Source of the DNA: Candidatus Koribacter versatilis Ellin345
GTDB taxonomy: Bacteria > Acidobacteriota > Terriglobia > Terriglobales > Acidobacteriaceae
Assembly: GCF_000014005.1 (NCBI RefSeq)
Contig: NC_008009.1
Location: 4,836,001-4,900,000, forward strand
Length of the DNA: 64,000 bases
Direction of reading: 5' to 3'
The position numbers and the translations under genes were made by a program. Under the pieces are notes generated by a model, which worked only from the letters and a program-made list of their open reading frames with translations, had not been told where the DNA came from and searched no databases. Below, piece by piece: positions 9,246 through 18,546 of the stretch (position 1 is the first letter of the stretch; the number at the start of each line of letters is the position of its first letter).

Positions 9246-11516
9246 ATGAAGTTCCGCACCCCGCTGATCGCTGGGCTGGCATCTGTTCTGATCTGCACTC
9301 TTCTCACCGGCACCGCATTCGCGCGTCGGCGCGGCGATCTGCCCAGTTCACAGAATGGTCCCGGCACCGACACCGATTGCCTCGATAGCGGTTCCACTCC
9401 CTATCTCGCATGGCTCGACGGCCACTCCACATCCTGCGTCCTTCCCGGCGATACCACCAAGTCCCCCATTACCTACCCCGATCTATCCGCCTCGTTTTCG
9501 ATCGGCGGCAACTCCATCAAGATCACGCCGATCGTGTGGGCGAATGGCGGTTTCGCCGGCAGCGTCAAGACCATCCTTCAGGTCAAAGTTGTGCGTCCCT
9601 CCGGCTCCAAAACCACAGTCACCGTCAATTCGCTCGTTCTGAATCAGATCCTCACCAACCCGGACTTCGTGGCATGCAGCATGCCCTCGAGCGCGAATGA
9701 CGACATCAGCACTGCAAACGGCGCCACCATGGGCGCGTGCATGACCTACCGCCTCATGACGTCGCCGGTCCTCACGAACGCCAACCCCACCTACAACAAC
9801 GGACACCTGCTCATCGCAGAACCCGATCCTGTCGTGCCCTCTGACAACACCATGACGCGTTGGGATTTCGTCGGCTTCACCCAGGACCAGACATTCTTTC
9901 TCGTCGTTGACGGCGTGCTCAACAACAGCAAGCTGAACGCTGTGTTCACGCAATTCCAATTCGACTTCACCGGCTTCTATAACCCACTCGACCTGTCTGC
10001 ATCGCAAGTCAGCATTTCCGCTACGGTCAACGGCAAATCCACGACTCTCGGCGCACTCGCGGTGCCCACGTCGTCCGCTGCTCCCAACGATCTGACCAGC
10101 ACCGCCATTCCCGTTACCGCAGGCGGATTCACCGACTATCACGACACTGCCAACGCGAACCCGCAACCCGGCAACGCGGCGACCAACCAGAACGATCCCG
10201 TTCCTCCCTGCTTCGACGGCGACACCACCTCCACCGACCACACCCAGGTCAACCACAGCGTTTGGTATCGCATCGATCCGCAGCACAACGGCAGTGCCTA
10301 CGTCAGCACCGATGGCAGCCGCTACGACACGCGCATCTATGTCTTCACTGTTTCCGCCGGAAGCCCGGTCCTTGTCGCTTGCAATGACGATTCGACCGTC
10401 GTGCACAACGTGCAATCCGACACCACGTCCTTCGGAATCTCCACCGGGCTTGTCTACTGGATCGAAGCCAGTGAAGGGCCCCGCCCGCTCGGCACAATGC
10501 TCGATACCAATGGCGATCCCGAATTCGATTCCGGTTCGAACTACATCAATGCTCTTGTCCCCGGATCGCCACATCCGGTACTGAACTTCGCCGTCATCAG
10601 CCAGGGCCTCACGCCGACACCCGCAAGCGTGAGCTTCTCCAATCAAACGGTGAACACCACCAGTTCGTCGCGAACCATCACGCTCCTCGCATCCGGGAAC
10701 GATCTCAATTCAATATCGCCGAGCATCAGCGGCAACTTCGCGATCAGCGGCGGAACTTGTACCTCAACTCTGAGTTACAACACCACCTGCACCATCACCG
10801 TCACATTCAAGCCCACCGCTCTCGGCACGCAGACAGGAACACTCACCGTCTCTTCGTCCGGAGCGATTGGTCCTCTCAAGGTTCCACTCAGCGGCACTGG
10901 CGTCGCTGTTTTCACCGCGCTGCCAATTTCCATGAGTTTTGGCAACGTGTATGTCGGCAAGAACACCACGCTCAGCGGCGCGATTCTCAACAACTCCGCT
11001 TCGAGCGTCTCTCTCTCCGCGCCGGCAATTGCCCCAGCCTCGACAGACTTCACCCTCGGCACAACCACGTGCGGTAGCAGTCTGCCTTCGCATGCCTCCT
11101 GCACATTCCAGGTAGAGTTCACGCCAACGAGTCAGCGCAATGAGAACGCAACTCTCACCTACACTTCCGGCGCAAACACCGCTTCCGTCTCGCTACGCGG
11201 CTCCGGACTCTCTGCGCTCGCCGTCTCAAGTTCTACGATCAGCTTCGGCTCGGTGACCAAAAACACTTCGAAGATGCAAACCGTGTTCGTCACCAACAAC
11301 ACTGCTGCCGTGATCACGCTCGGCAAATCCATCGGACCAACAGGAACGGCATTCTCGTTCTACGGCGGGACCTGCACCACGTCGCTTGCGGCCCACGCCG
11401 CCTGCACTCTCGGCCTCGTATTCAAACCAACGGCCACCGGACCGCAATCTGCAAACCTGGTTCTTTCCGGCGGCGGTTACGCCGCCTACGCCACGCTTTC
11501 AGGAACGGGCCAATAA
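9246..11516 (+). CDS. Secreted choice-of-anchor D / Hydin-like repeat protein
   Basis: 756 residues with a signal peptide (hydrophobic LIAGLASVLICTLLTGTAFA) before a twin-Arg stretch. The N-terminal half is an uncharacterised exported domain with repeated short Cys-containing segments. From about residue 460 there are three copies of an immunoglobulin-like ASPM-SPD2-Hydin (choice-of-anchor D) domain. They are recognised by phrases such as SFSNQTVNTTSSSRTITL, SFGNVYVGKNTTLSGAI and SFGSVTKNTSKMQTVFVTN, each followed by GGTCTSTL-like and TVTFKPTALGTQTGTL-like strands. These domains are common in exported acidobacterial proteins. It probably acts at the cell surface. The next gene starts 20 bases later and may be co-transcribed. 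Ligand unknown. Confidence 0.8.
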   Translation: MKFRTPLIAGLASVLICTLLTGTAFARRRGDLPSSQNGPGTDTDCLDSGSTPYLAWLDGHSTSCVLPGDTTKSPITYPDLSASFSIGGNSIKITPIVWANGGFAGSVKTILQVKVVRPSGSKTTVTVNSLVLNQILTNPDFVACSMPSSANDDISTANGATMGACMTYRLMTSPVLTNANPTYNNGHLLIAEPDPVVPSDNTMTRWDFVGFTQDQTFFLVVDGVLNNSKLNAVFTQFQFDFTGFYNPLDLSASQVSISATVNGKSTTLGALAVPTSSAAPNDLTSTAIPVTAGGFTDYHDTANANPQPGNAATNQNDPVPPCFDGDTTSTDHTQVNHSVWYRIDPQHNGSAYVSTDGSRYDTRIYVFTVSAGSPVLVACNDDSTVVHNVQSDTTSFGISTGLVYWIEASEGPRPLGTMLDTNGDPEFDSGSNYINALVPGSPHPVLNFAVISQGLTPTPASVSFSNQTVNTTSSSRTITLLASGNDLNSISPSISGNFAISGGTCTSTLSYNTTCTITVTFKPTALGTQTGTLTVSSSGAIGPLKVPLSGTGVAVFTALPISMSFGNVYVGKNTTLSGAILNNSASSVSLSAPAIAPASTDFTLGTTTCGSSLPSHASCTFQVEFTPTSQRNENATLTYTSGANTASVSLRGSGLSALAVSSSTISFGSVTKNTSKMQTVFVTNNTAAVITLGKSIGPTGTAFSFYGGTCTTSLAAHAACTLGLVFKPTATGPQSANLVLSGGGYAAYATLSGTGQ

Positions 11517-11536
11517 CGCTCTGGAGGAACGCACTC

Positions 11537-13645
11537 GTGAATCGCATCGTCGGTGTGCTTTGCGCAGCAATGTTGATGGGTGGAACCGCGCTCGCCCAAA
11601 CGAACGAAGCCGCAGCCACGGTTGCTCAGCCAACCGTTCCTCGCCTCATCCGCTTCGCCGGACAAATCGCGCCGGAAGCCGCGCCATCCTCCACCGTCGC
11701 GCGCGGAATCACCTTCAGCCTCTATCGTTCCGAGAACGACACATCTGCGCTTTGGACTGAAACCCAAAACGTCTCGCTCGAAAAAGACGGCAAATACACT
11801 GTCCTTCTCGGCGCCACGAAATCCGAAGGTCTTCCCGCGGACATCTTCACTTCTGGCGAAGCGCAATGGCTCGGTATCCGCGTCGAAGGTTCTCACGAGA
11901 AACGCGTCCTCCTCGTCAGCGTTCCCTACGCGCTTCGCGCCGCCCAGGCCGACACTCTCGCTGGACATCCCGCCCTCGACTTCGTCACCACCGACAAACT
12001 CACCACCGTCGTCAAAGAACAAATCGCGCAGCAGACCACGACCCTCGGCAAAGGCCGCACTGCTGCTGGCGCAATTAAGAACGCAGTTTCCGCCACCCCG
12101 ACGAACTTCACCGGGAGCACCACCGACCAGATCGTCGGCGTCACGCAAAGCAGCACCGGCATGGGAATCAATGTTTCCAGCGGCACTGGCTACGGCGTGT
12201 ACTCGAAGAGCACCGGCAGCGCTCTCTACGGCGTCAGCACCTCAACGTCGCTCGCCGCCTACGGTGTCTTCGGATCTTCAGCCTCTGCCGCCGGCTACGG
12301 CGTCTTCGGCTCCAACACTTCGCCGACCGGCACCGCCGTCGGCATCCGCGGTACCTCGAGCTCGCCCGGTGGCATCGCGGTGTACGGCACCGCAAACACG
12401 GCCACCGGCACGGCAACCGGCGTGAAAGGAATTACCCAATCGCCAGACGGTTACGGCGTCTTCGGCCAGAACACTGCCACCACCGGCGTAGCCATCGGCT
12501 TCCGCGGATCAACCGCATCCACGGCGGGCGTCGCGATCTACGGCACCGCCACCGCCACCACCGGCGCCACCACTGGCATGCGCGCCACGGTCGCCAGCGC
12601 TAACGGCGTCGCCGCTCTCTTCCTCAATAGCGCGCACGGGAAGCTCCTCAGCGGCATCGTCGGAACGAGCACCGAAGTGTTCAGCGTGGATGGCGCCGGC
12701 AACATCGTCGGGGGATCGCTCAACGCATCATTCGTGCAAGGTGCCTCAACTACCCTTGGCATTTTCGGCGGATTATTTAGCGGCGCCAATGGCGGCGGCA
12801 CAGCCGTCTCCGCCAACGGTGGCGCGGCCGCTGCCTCCGCAACCACGGCCGGCGCGGGACTCGTCGCGACCGGCGGTACGCTCGCCAGCGGCGTGACCAA
12901 CGCCACCGGCGGCGACGGCGCCGATTTCTACGGTGGTGATGGCGATTCCGGCACCGGCAACGGCGTCAGCGGAACCGGCGGCAACGTCGCGAATGCCGCG
13001 GCGATCACCGGCGGATACGGCGGATACTTCATCGGCGGCGGCCCCAATGGCGACGGCCTCTACGCCGCGCCCTCCATAGGCGGCACCGGCAACGCCGCTA
13101 CGCTCGACGGCAACGTTACTGTTACCGGCCTGCTCACCACATCGTCCGCCGCGCGCATGCAAATCGACGATCCGCTCGATCCCGAAAGCAAAATCCTCGA
13201 GCACAGCGGCATCCAATCGTCAGAATTGTTGAACGTATACTCCGGCAACGCGACCATCGGCGCCAATGGCCGCGCTGCCATCAAGCTGCCCGCGTGGTTC
13301 GAGGCTGTTAACACTGATTTCCGCTATCAACTCACGCCCATCGGCGCGCCCGCTTCGCTCTACGTCAGCGCACCGATCGCAAAAGGCGCGTTTGAAATTG
13401 CAGGTGGCACGCCGGGCATGACCGTCTCCTGGCAGATCACGGCGGTCCGCAAAGATCCGTATCATCTCGCGCACCCGCTACAAGTCGAAACCGACAAAAC
13501 CGCGGCGCAGCGCGGCCTCTACCTTCATCCGGAAGCCTACGGTGCCTCGCCCGACAAACGCCTCGGCGCTGTTCAACATTTACCGACCAATCGCAAACCG
13601 CGCGCGGCGAAAGGCGCTGTTTCAAAAGCTCCGCAGGACAACTAG
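11537..13645 (+). CDS. Secreted fibre-like repeat protein with conserved C-terminal domain
   Basis: 702 residues starting at GTG, with a clear GGAGG (11523-11527) 9 bases upstream. There is a signal peptide (VLCAAMLMGGTALA). Residues about 35-140 form a domain common in acidobacterial surface proteins (PRLIRFAGQI ... VPYALRAAQADTLAGHPA). The middle, about 190-540, is low in charge and rich in Gly, Thr, Ser and Ala. A YGVFG-type motif recurs about every 20 residues, as in fibrous beta-structured proteins. The end (about 570-680: YSGNATIGANGRA, FRYQLTPIGAP, GTPGMTVSWQITAVRKDPY) is a domain found in large bacterial exported proteins. Likely a surface fibre or adhesin-like protein; function inferred from architecture only. 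Confidence 0.78.
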   Translation: MNRIVGVLCAAMLMGGTALAQTNEAAATVAQPTVPRLIRFAGQIAPEAAPSSTVARGITFSLYRSENDTSALWTETQNVSLEKDGKYTVLLGATKSEGLPADIFTSGEAQWLGIRVEGSHEKRVLLVSVPYALRAAQADTLAGHPALDFVTTDKLTTVVKEQIAQQTTTLGKGRTAAGAIKNAVSATPTNFTGSTTDQIVGVTQSSTGMGINVSSGTGYGVYSKSTGSALYGVSTSTSLAAYGVFGSSASAAGYGVFGSNTSPTGTAVGIRGTSSSPGGIAVYGTANTATGTATGVKGITQSPDGYGVFGQNTATTGVAIGFRGSTASTAGVAIYGTATATTGATTGMRATVASANGVAALFLNSAHGKLLSGIVGTSTEVFSVDGAGNIVGGSLNASFVQGASTTLGIFGGLFSGANGGGTAVSANGGAAAASATTAGAGLVATGGTLASGVTNATGGDGADFYGGDGDSGTGNGVSGTGGNVANAAAITGGYGGYFIGGGPNGDGLYAAPSIGGTGNAATLDGNVTVTGLLTTSSAARMQIDDPLDPESKILEHSGIQSSELLNVYSGNATIGANGRAAIKLPAWFEAVNTDFRYQLTPIGAPASLYVSAPIAKGAFEIAGGTPGMTVSWQITAVRKDPYHLAHPLQVETDKTAAQRGLYLHPEAYGASPDKRLGAVQHLPTNRKPRAAKGAVSKAPQDN

Positions 13646-13664
13646 ACCGCGGGAAAGGATCTCG

Positions 13665-14315
13665 TCACGCACTCGGCGCCTTCGCAAACGTCAGCTTCGT
13701 CAGTGGATGAAGCTCCCAAACCGTTCCGGCATTCATACCAAGTTTGCCGCGTCCGCCACCCGGGTCACTTCCCTGTTCGTGCGAGGCATCGAAGAACAGC
13801 TGTCCGGTCGCACTCACATACGGCGGATGGGTCATCGGGATACCCTTCGAACTCGGCTCTCTCTGGGGATCGTGCAACAACTTTTCCCGCACCCAGGCAC
13901 GAATCGCTGTCGCTTGCTGCTTTAGCGTCGGATCATCAATAAAATCCGGATTCGGCGCTTCCACAATGATGCAATTCTTGCCATCGCTCTGGCTGGCGCT
14001 GATTTGGATGTGGTAGTCCTCATCGCCGGAAGCGGTCTTCTCAAACGCCACGAGTTGCAACCAGCCATGGATGGTAATAATGTCGCCTTCCGATGGTTCG
14101 CCGGCTTTCCCGGGAATCCGATCGTGGTCCCGGTCAAAACCGGCAGGAATCTCCGGCTGCACTAGCGCAAGGAACTTGTCGTATTGCAGCGAGTGGTGCT
14201 TGCCAGTACTCACCACGCTGGTCTTGATCGCCCACCGCTCCTTGCCCGGCTTTGCGAGAGAGGTGCTCGAAACAACGAGCACAGCGAGGACAGCCACCAT
14301 AATTCCGCGACGCAT
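13665..14315 (-). CDS. Exported protein of unknown function
   Basis: 216 residues from the ATG at 14315, chosen because GGAGG precedes it closely and the protein then begins with a signal peptide (MRRGIMVAVLAVLVVSSTSLA). An upstream in-frame start would add 16 residues ahead of the signal. The mature part has DRDHDRIPGKAGEPSEGDIITIHGWLQLVAFEKTASGDEDYHIQIS and ends with a segment resembling a binding-pocket edge (GTVWELHPLTKLTF). This kind of protein occurs in Acidobacteriota and other soil bacteria without an assigned function. It converges with the fibre-like protein gene, whose stop is 19 bases away. Confidence 0.72.
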   Translation of the reverse strand: MRRGIMVAVLAVLVVSSTSLAKPGKERWAIKTSVVSTGKHHSLQYDKFLALVQPEIPAGFDRDHDRIPGKAGEPSEGDIITIHGWLQLVAFEKTASGDEDYHIQISASQSDGKNCIIVEAPNPDFIDDPTLKQQATAIRAWVREKLLHDPQREPSSKGIPMTHPPYVSATGQLFFDASHEQGSDPGGGRGKLGMNAGTVWELHPLTKLTFAKAPSA

Positions 14316-14507
14316 ATCCGCCTCCAGTCGCGCACATTCTGGCACGTCGCCGCAACTCGTCAAGCCGGAACTCGGACGCTGTCCTACTTCGCACTCCCGT
14401 TCGGGCGTTCAAGTCAATCTCGCCATCGAATACTGGCGTGGCCTTCCTTCGCCCGCTATGCTGATCTCCACGCTTGCATGCAAAACGTAAAGGTTACCGG
14501 GAAGGGC

Positions 14508-15446
14508 ATGAAGAAAGAGGCCGTCCCGGCCCGCACCTTCTTTCTTCTCGCTCGGAAATCGCCGACTGCGGTCATCTTCCGCCGCGGCCCATCAGATTGG
14601 GTTCAACTGGTCAAGTGGAACACCCAGACCGATGAATTCGAGCCCGGCCAATGGTTCCGTGGACGAATCTACGAACGGCGTTGCGACCTCTCGCCGAACG
14701 GCGAACTCCTCGTCTATTTCTGCTCGAAATACAGCCGACGCCGCTTGGAAGAAGCCAAGCAATTGCACAGCGATCAAGCCGATGGGCGGGTTGGCAAACA
14801 ACGCCTTCTAAAACGCAAGTTCTGCACCGAGTACACCTACGCCTGGACTGCCGTCAGCCGGCCGCCGTATCTCACCGCGCTCGCCCTCTGGCCCAAGGGC
14901 GACTGCTGGCATGGCGGCGGATTGTTCGAATCAAACCGCAGACTCCTGCTGAATCATCGCCCCATCGCCGCCGTTCCCCATCGCGACCACCTCCCTACGC
15001 ATCTGCGGGTCGAGCCCAATCCCGCAGCGTGCGGAGAAGACGACCCGCTCTTCTCGCAACGCCTCGCGCGCAACGGATGGAAGGTGAAACAAGAATGGCT
15101 CGTGAAGCAGCACCGCCCTCATCGCTTTTTCGAGACCGCTCAACCAGAGATCCTCGAGAAACTCAGCCCAAACAAAGAACACGCCATCCGCCTTACGCGC
15201 AGCTTCGATCGCCTCGACTGCTCCGAGGAATTCGAGGTGTCCGCTCACGGCAAAAACTGGAAAACCAAGCTTGACGCAGTTAGTTGGGCGGAATGGGACC
15301 ATCAAGGCAGGCTCGTCTTCGCGCGAGACGGGAAGATCATCGCGGCTTCAATTGCTAAAGACGGTCTGCAAGAAACCGTGCTGATCGATTTGACAAAGTC
15401 AAAACCCACGCCGATGCCTGCACCTGAGTGGGCAAGTAAGTGGTGA
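14508..15446 (+). CDS. Conserved protein of unknown function (312 aa)
   Basis: The frame is open from 14184, but that part overlaps the opposite-strand exported protein. Two likely starts are the ATG at 14508, with GGGAAGG immediately upstream, and the ATG at 14478, which adds 10 residues. The protein has no signal peptide or membrane segment. It is rich in Trp and Arg with short phrases such as DLSPNGELLVYFCSKY and SWAEWDHQGRLVFARDGKI, which look like beta-propeller blades reading out a status. I do not recognise a family. A repeat hairpin follows the stop at 15457-15490. Confidence 0.62.
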   Translation: MKKEAVPARTFFLLARKSPTAVIFRRGPSDWVQLVKWNTQTDEFEPGQWFRGRIYERRCDLSPNGELLVYFCSKYSRRRLEEAKQLHSDQADGRVGKQRLLKRKFCTEYTYAWTAVSRPPYLTALALWPKGDCWHGGGLFESNRRLLLNHRPIAAVPHRDHLPTHLRVEPNPAACGEDDPLFSQRLARNGWKVKQEWLVKQHRPHRFFETAQPEILEKLSPNKEHAIRLTRSFDRLDCSEEFEVSAHGKNWKTKLDAVSWAEWDHQGRLVFARDGKIIAASIAKDGLQETVLIDLTKSKPTPMPAPEWASKW

Positions 15447-15456
15447 CGTGGGCCTG

Positions 15457-15494
15457 GGTGCCCCATGTCTCGCGATTTTCGAGACATGGGAAAC
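15457..15494. repeat. Palindromic repeat family 1, copy A
   Basis: The conserved head GGGTGCCCCA leads into an inverted repeat. CCCATGTCTCG (15462-15472) pairs perfectly with CGAGACATGGG (15480-15490) across a 7-base loop. The same head is seen at 16124, 48906 and, reversed, at 37870. It lies just after a plus-strand stop, so it may also act as a transcription terminator, although there is no T-run. Confidence 0.6.
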
Positions 15495-15511
15495 CACGAC
15501 TTCAATCGAAT

Positions 15512-15943
15512 TCACTCGAACAAAACTCTGCTTCGTCCTTTGTCGCGACTAGCCAGAAGAAACCACTTCACCGGATTCTTCACAATTCGAACCAGCGCAC
15601 GCTCTACCGGACACGACAGCTTTAGTCCGCACGGCATTAAGTGATATTCCGCGTCTCTCGCGTCGATCAGAAGCCATACCATCGCGAACGTCTCGCTCGA
15701 ACTCATCCCGATCGCACGGAGTTCAATTCCAAATCCTCGATTCACGCCTGTCGCGTAGTGATCGCTAGCCGATCGGGTTTCGTCTCGCCGCGAGCCCCGC
15801 ACCGAATAAAGGTTCCTTCCCGTCACCACAAAATCGTCAGCACGAATCCAGCGGATAGCGCCCGGATAGCCGTTCTGCACTAGGAAGGTCTGCAAACGCT
15901 GCGTTGCTTCGGCGAGCGTCGGAGGAGTATCTATCTGGCTCAT
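15512..15943 (-). CDS. Conserved small protein of unknown function
   Basis: 143 residues from the ATG at 15943, four bases after the Sua5-type gene stop, so the two genes form one transcription unit. Longer readings would run into the upstream coding region. The N-terminus (MSQIDTPPTLAEATQRLQTFLVQNGYP) looks helical, followed by alternating strands (AIRWIRADDFVVTGRNLYSVRG, FAMVWLLIDARDAEYHLMPC). There is no signal peptide. I do not recognise it. The coupling to a tRNA-modification gene does not by itself define a role. Confidence 0.7.
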   Translation of the reverse strand: MSQIDTPPTLAEATQRLQTFLVQNGYPGAIRWIRADDFVVTGRNLYSVRGSRRDETRSASDHYATGVNRGFGIELRAIGMSSSETFAMVWLLIDARDAEYHLMPCGLKLSCPVERALVRIVKNPVKWFLLASRDKGRSRVLFE

Positions 15944-15947
15944 TGGC

Positions 15948-16913
15948 TCATTCCCGCACCGCGGCCCGCTTGACCCGGTCCCGCACGCCTTCCCACTCCG
16001 GCGTCTCCGGCACTTGCTCCACCGCGATCCAATCAAATCCGCCGTCATCCGCGCGGTGCAATTCGTCGTAGAGGCGCGCCGCGTATTTTTCCGCGGAAGC
16101 CGGCATCTCCACCACAGTGAGGTTGGGGTGCCCCATCCTACGCGCAGCGTAGGGTGGGGATTTTCGTCCGTAACTCAGATAAATTCCGCGTCCGTCGCGC
16201 GGCACTTCCCCGTCTTTCACCAGCAAAAGCCGCGTCCGCGGGCTATAGTGCCGCGGATGCATCCCCGGCGACGGATGCGCGCCCTCCGGCGCTTCGTCGG
16301 CGTCGCCGATCGGCCCAATCACCGCCTCGATTTGCGCGCGCGTCACTCCGCCCGGACGTAACAAAACCGCCCGCGGCCCTGCCAGTGAAAGCACCGTGGA
16401 TTCAATCCCCACCGCGCACGGACCGCCGTCGAGCACCATCTCCACCGAGTCGCCGAGACTTCTCCGTACGTGTTCCGCGGTGGTGGGCGAGATTTGCGTG
16501 AAACGGTTCGCGCTCGGCGCGGCCAGCGGCACGCCTGCCGCGCGAATCAGCGCCTGCGCCAGCGGATGGTCCGGCATCCGCACGCCAACCGTGGGCAATC
16601 CCGCGCGGACGATGGGAGGAACCACGTCGCGCGCCGGTAAAACCAGCGTCAACGGCCCCGGCCAGAACGCGCGCGCCAGCGCGTCCGCGGCATCGGGCCA
16701 TGCTGTCACCAGCGATTTCGCCATTTCCACCGAGTCCACATGGACGATCAGCGGACTCGTCGCGGGCCGTCCCTTCGCCGCGTAAATCCGCGCCACCGCC
16801 TCGGCGTCCAGCGCGTTCGCGCCCAGCCCGTACACGGTTTCGGTCGGAAACGAAACAAGCCGCCCGGCCTTCAGCAGGCGCGCGGCGGCTTGGATTTCTG
16901 CGGGATCGGTCAC
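15948..16913 (-). CDS. tsaC: L-threonylcarbamoyladenylate synthase, Sua5 type
   Basis: 321 residues. The N-terminal YrdC domain (about 1-200) has GRLVSFPTETVYGLGANALD, YAAKGRPATSPLIVHV and ESTVLSLAGPRAVLLRPGGVT. It makes threonylcarbamoyl-AMP from threonine, bicarbonate and ATP for the t6A modification of tRNA. The extra C-terminal Sua5 domain (about 225-315) marks the longer Sua5 rather than the short TsaC form. An odd insertion sits at about residues 250-263 (KSPPYAARRMGHPN): it is encoded by a copy of a palindromic repeat (16131-16159) that elsewhere in the window is intergenic. The reading frame is kept. It is followed by a 143-residue partner 4 bases downstream. Confidence 0.93.
   Translation of the reverse strand: MTDPAEIQAAARLLKAGRLVSFPTETVYGLGANALDAEAVARIYAAKGRPATSPLIVHVDSVEMAKSLVTAWPDAADALARAFWPGPLTLVLPARDVVPPIVRAGLPTVGVRMPDHPLAQALIRAAGVPLAAPSANRFTQISPTTAEHVRRSLGDSVEMVLDGGPCAVGIESTVLSLAGPRAVLLRPGGVTRAQIEAVIGPIGDADEAPEGAHPSPGMHPRHYSPRTRLLLVKDGEVPRDGRGIYLSYGRKSPPYAARRMGHPNLTVVEMPASAEKYAARLYDELHRADDGGFDWIAVEQVPETPEWEGVRDRVKRAAVRE
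16124..16163. repeat. Palindromic repeat family 1, copy B, inside the Sua5 coding region
   Basis: Head GGGGTGCCCCA, then CCCCATCCTACGC (16131-16143), loop GCA, and GCGTAGGGTGGGG (16147-16159). This is a 13-base stem with one wobble pair, followed by ATTTTCG. Copies at 15457 and 48906 are intergenic, but this one is read as protein in the Sua5 gene. Confidence 0.65.
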
Positions 16914-16940
16914 TCCCGCATTGTAGTTTGTGCGCAGCGG

Positions 16941-18425
16941 CTACTGCACGTTGACGATCGCCGTGGTGCGGCCGTCGCCCTTGTACTTGTCCACCGCGAC
17001 TACGGTAATGCGGTGCTGTCCGGCGGAAAGCGTGAAGCTTTTCCCGAGCTGGTCGTTCCACTTCTGGTACTTCTTCACGCCGTCGATCCACACCTCCATG
17101 CGCACGATCCCCGACGGTGAATTGCCGCTGGCGCGCAGGGTAAACGTGCCCGGCCACGAGCTGCCGGTTGGCGAGCAGATCTTCGCCGCAGGGTTCGCCG
17201 CTGTCGGCGGCGCGCAGTTGGTGTAGCCATTGGTCGCCAAGCCTGATACAACATCACCGCCGATGGTGTCACTGAGCGCTACGTCGTGCCGAGAGTCGAG
17301 GTTGAGATCGCGGTAGAACATATCCGAGGTTACGTCACCGGAAGGCCCGCTCATCAGCGCGCTGAAGCCCCCCTTGCCATTGCCGAACGCCACCTCGGAA
17401 AAGCCGCAGAAATGGCTGGGCCCCACGAGGTTGATGTCGATGTTGCCATCGCCGTTGATGTCAGCCGCGACCGGGTAGGCGGCGCTGCATCCGCCAAAGT
17501 TGGTCCCGGAGACCAGCGTAAACTGGGCCTTGCCGTTGTTCTTGTAAATGTACAGACGGTTGTTATTCGGCCCGCCGCAGGCGTCACCGCAGACGTTGGA
17601 CCACACCAGCGCCAGGTCGAGAATGCCATCGTTGTTGAAGTCGCCGGTGGTCACGTCATTGAAAGCCGCGCCGCTCGGAGGGAGGAGGCTCATCGGCGTT
17701 CCGAAGGTGCCGTCGCCCTTGCCCGGCCAGATCAGCGCCTTGGTGCCCTCGGCATTCACGATGTCGAGTTTGCCGTCACCGTTCAGGTCGGCGAGCACGG
17801 GCGGGCTAGTGGGCTTTGACATGTTCAGTACCTGGCCCTTGGTGAAGGTGCCGTTCCCGTGGCCCATGTACACAATGAACTGGTCGGTTTGGACGCCGTT
17901 ATTGAACATGCGCTCTTCCACTACCAGGTCGATGTTGCCGTCGTTATTGAGATCGCCGGCTGATACCCAGATGGGCTGGCCGGTGACCTTCGGAATCGTC
18001 GTCCCCATGCGAAAGGTGCCGTTGCCGTTGTTTAGCAACACCGCGGTTTCGCCATCAGTTACGCCGGCTTCATTGGCAATCGCGGTCACGATGTCCGGCC
18101 AGCCGTCGTTGTTCAAGTCGGGCGTTTCGATGTGCGTAGGCGAAAACGGCAGCGCGTAGGACACAGGTGAATTCACGTAGGTGCCACGGCCGGTGGCGAG
18201 CCATACGTCCACGGCGTTCTCGGTGCCGCCGACAAGGTCAGGGTTGCCGTCGCGGTTGAAGTCGGACGAGGCGACCGAGTAACCCTGGGCGCCGGACGTG
18301 GTCAGGGTGGTGTAGTTGTAGGTGATCGGCGATGTTCCGTTGTAACTATTGGCGGCTTGCGCCCCGGCAGCAACGGTCAACGCTGTGCTGCAGACGAGTG
18401 TCAGCAGACGAGTGATGATACGCAT
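16941..18425 (-). CDS. Secreted FG-GAP/VCBS repeat protein with Ig-like C-terminus
   Basis: 494 residues with a signal peptide (LLTLVCSTALTVAAGAQA). The body (about 40-400) is a beta-propeller of FG-GAP/VCBS repeats. Each has a calcium-loop type phrase such as DFNRDGNPDLVGG, DLNNDGWPDIVTA, DLNNDGNIDLVVE, DLNGDGKLDIVNA or DFNNDGILDLAL. The last 90 residues are a separate Ig-like module (KICSPTGSSW ... MEVWIDGVKKY ... QHRITVVAVD). That module recurs in the proteins at 20689 and 47375. Such proteins sit outside the cell, probably in adhesion or polymer binding; no enzyme motif is seen. Confidence 0.85.
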   Translation of the reverse strand: MRIITRLLTLVCSTALTVAAGAQAANSYNGTSPITYNYTTLTTSGAQGYSVASSDFNRDGNPDLVGGTENAVDVWLATGRGTYVNSPVSYALPFSPTHIETPDLNNDGWPDIVTAIANEAGVTDGETAVLLNNGNGTFRMGTTIPKVTGQPIWVSAGDLNNDGNIDLVVEERMFNNGVQTDQFIVYMGHGNGTFTKGQVLNMSKPTSPPVLADLNGDGKLDIVNAEGTKALIWPGKGDGTFGTPMSLLPPSGAAFNDVTTGDFNNDGILDLALVWSNVCGDACGGPNNNRLYIYKNNGKAQFTLVSGTNFGGCSAAYPVAADINGDGNIDINLVGPSHFCGFSEVAFGNGKGGFSALMSGPSGDVTSDMFYRDLNLDSRHDVALSDTIGGDVVSGLATNGYTNCAPPTAANPAAKICSPTGSSWPGTFTLRASGNSPSGIVRMEVWIDGVKKYQKWNDQLGKSFTLSAGQHRITVVAVDKYKGDGRTTAIVNVQ

Positions 18426-18546
18426 GGGCCCTCTCAGTTCGGGAACAGTTCTCCTGAATCAGAGACGCCCGCTACGAGTGGAGTTGCCATGCCTCAGATG
18501 AATTGGGGATGAAACGACGCGATTGCGCCGCGAACTCATCTGACTC

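Noticed and set aside
9246-11516. Opposite-strand long frames inside the secreted-protein gene
   Set aside because: They are typical high-GC shadow frames; no ribosome binding site or family match, while the plus-strand protein has clear domains.
14184-14507. Longer N-terminal reading of the 312-residue protein
   Set aside because: It overlaps the opposite-strand exported protein and lacks conserved features; the ATG at 14508 is closer to a ribosome binding site.
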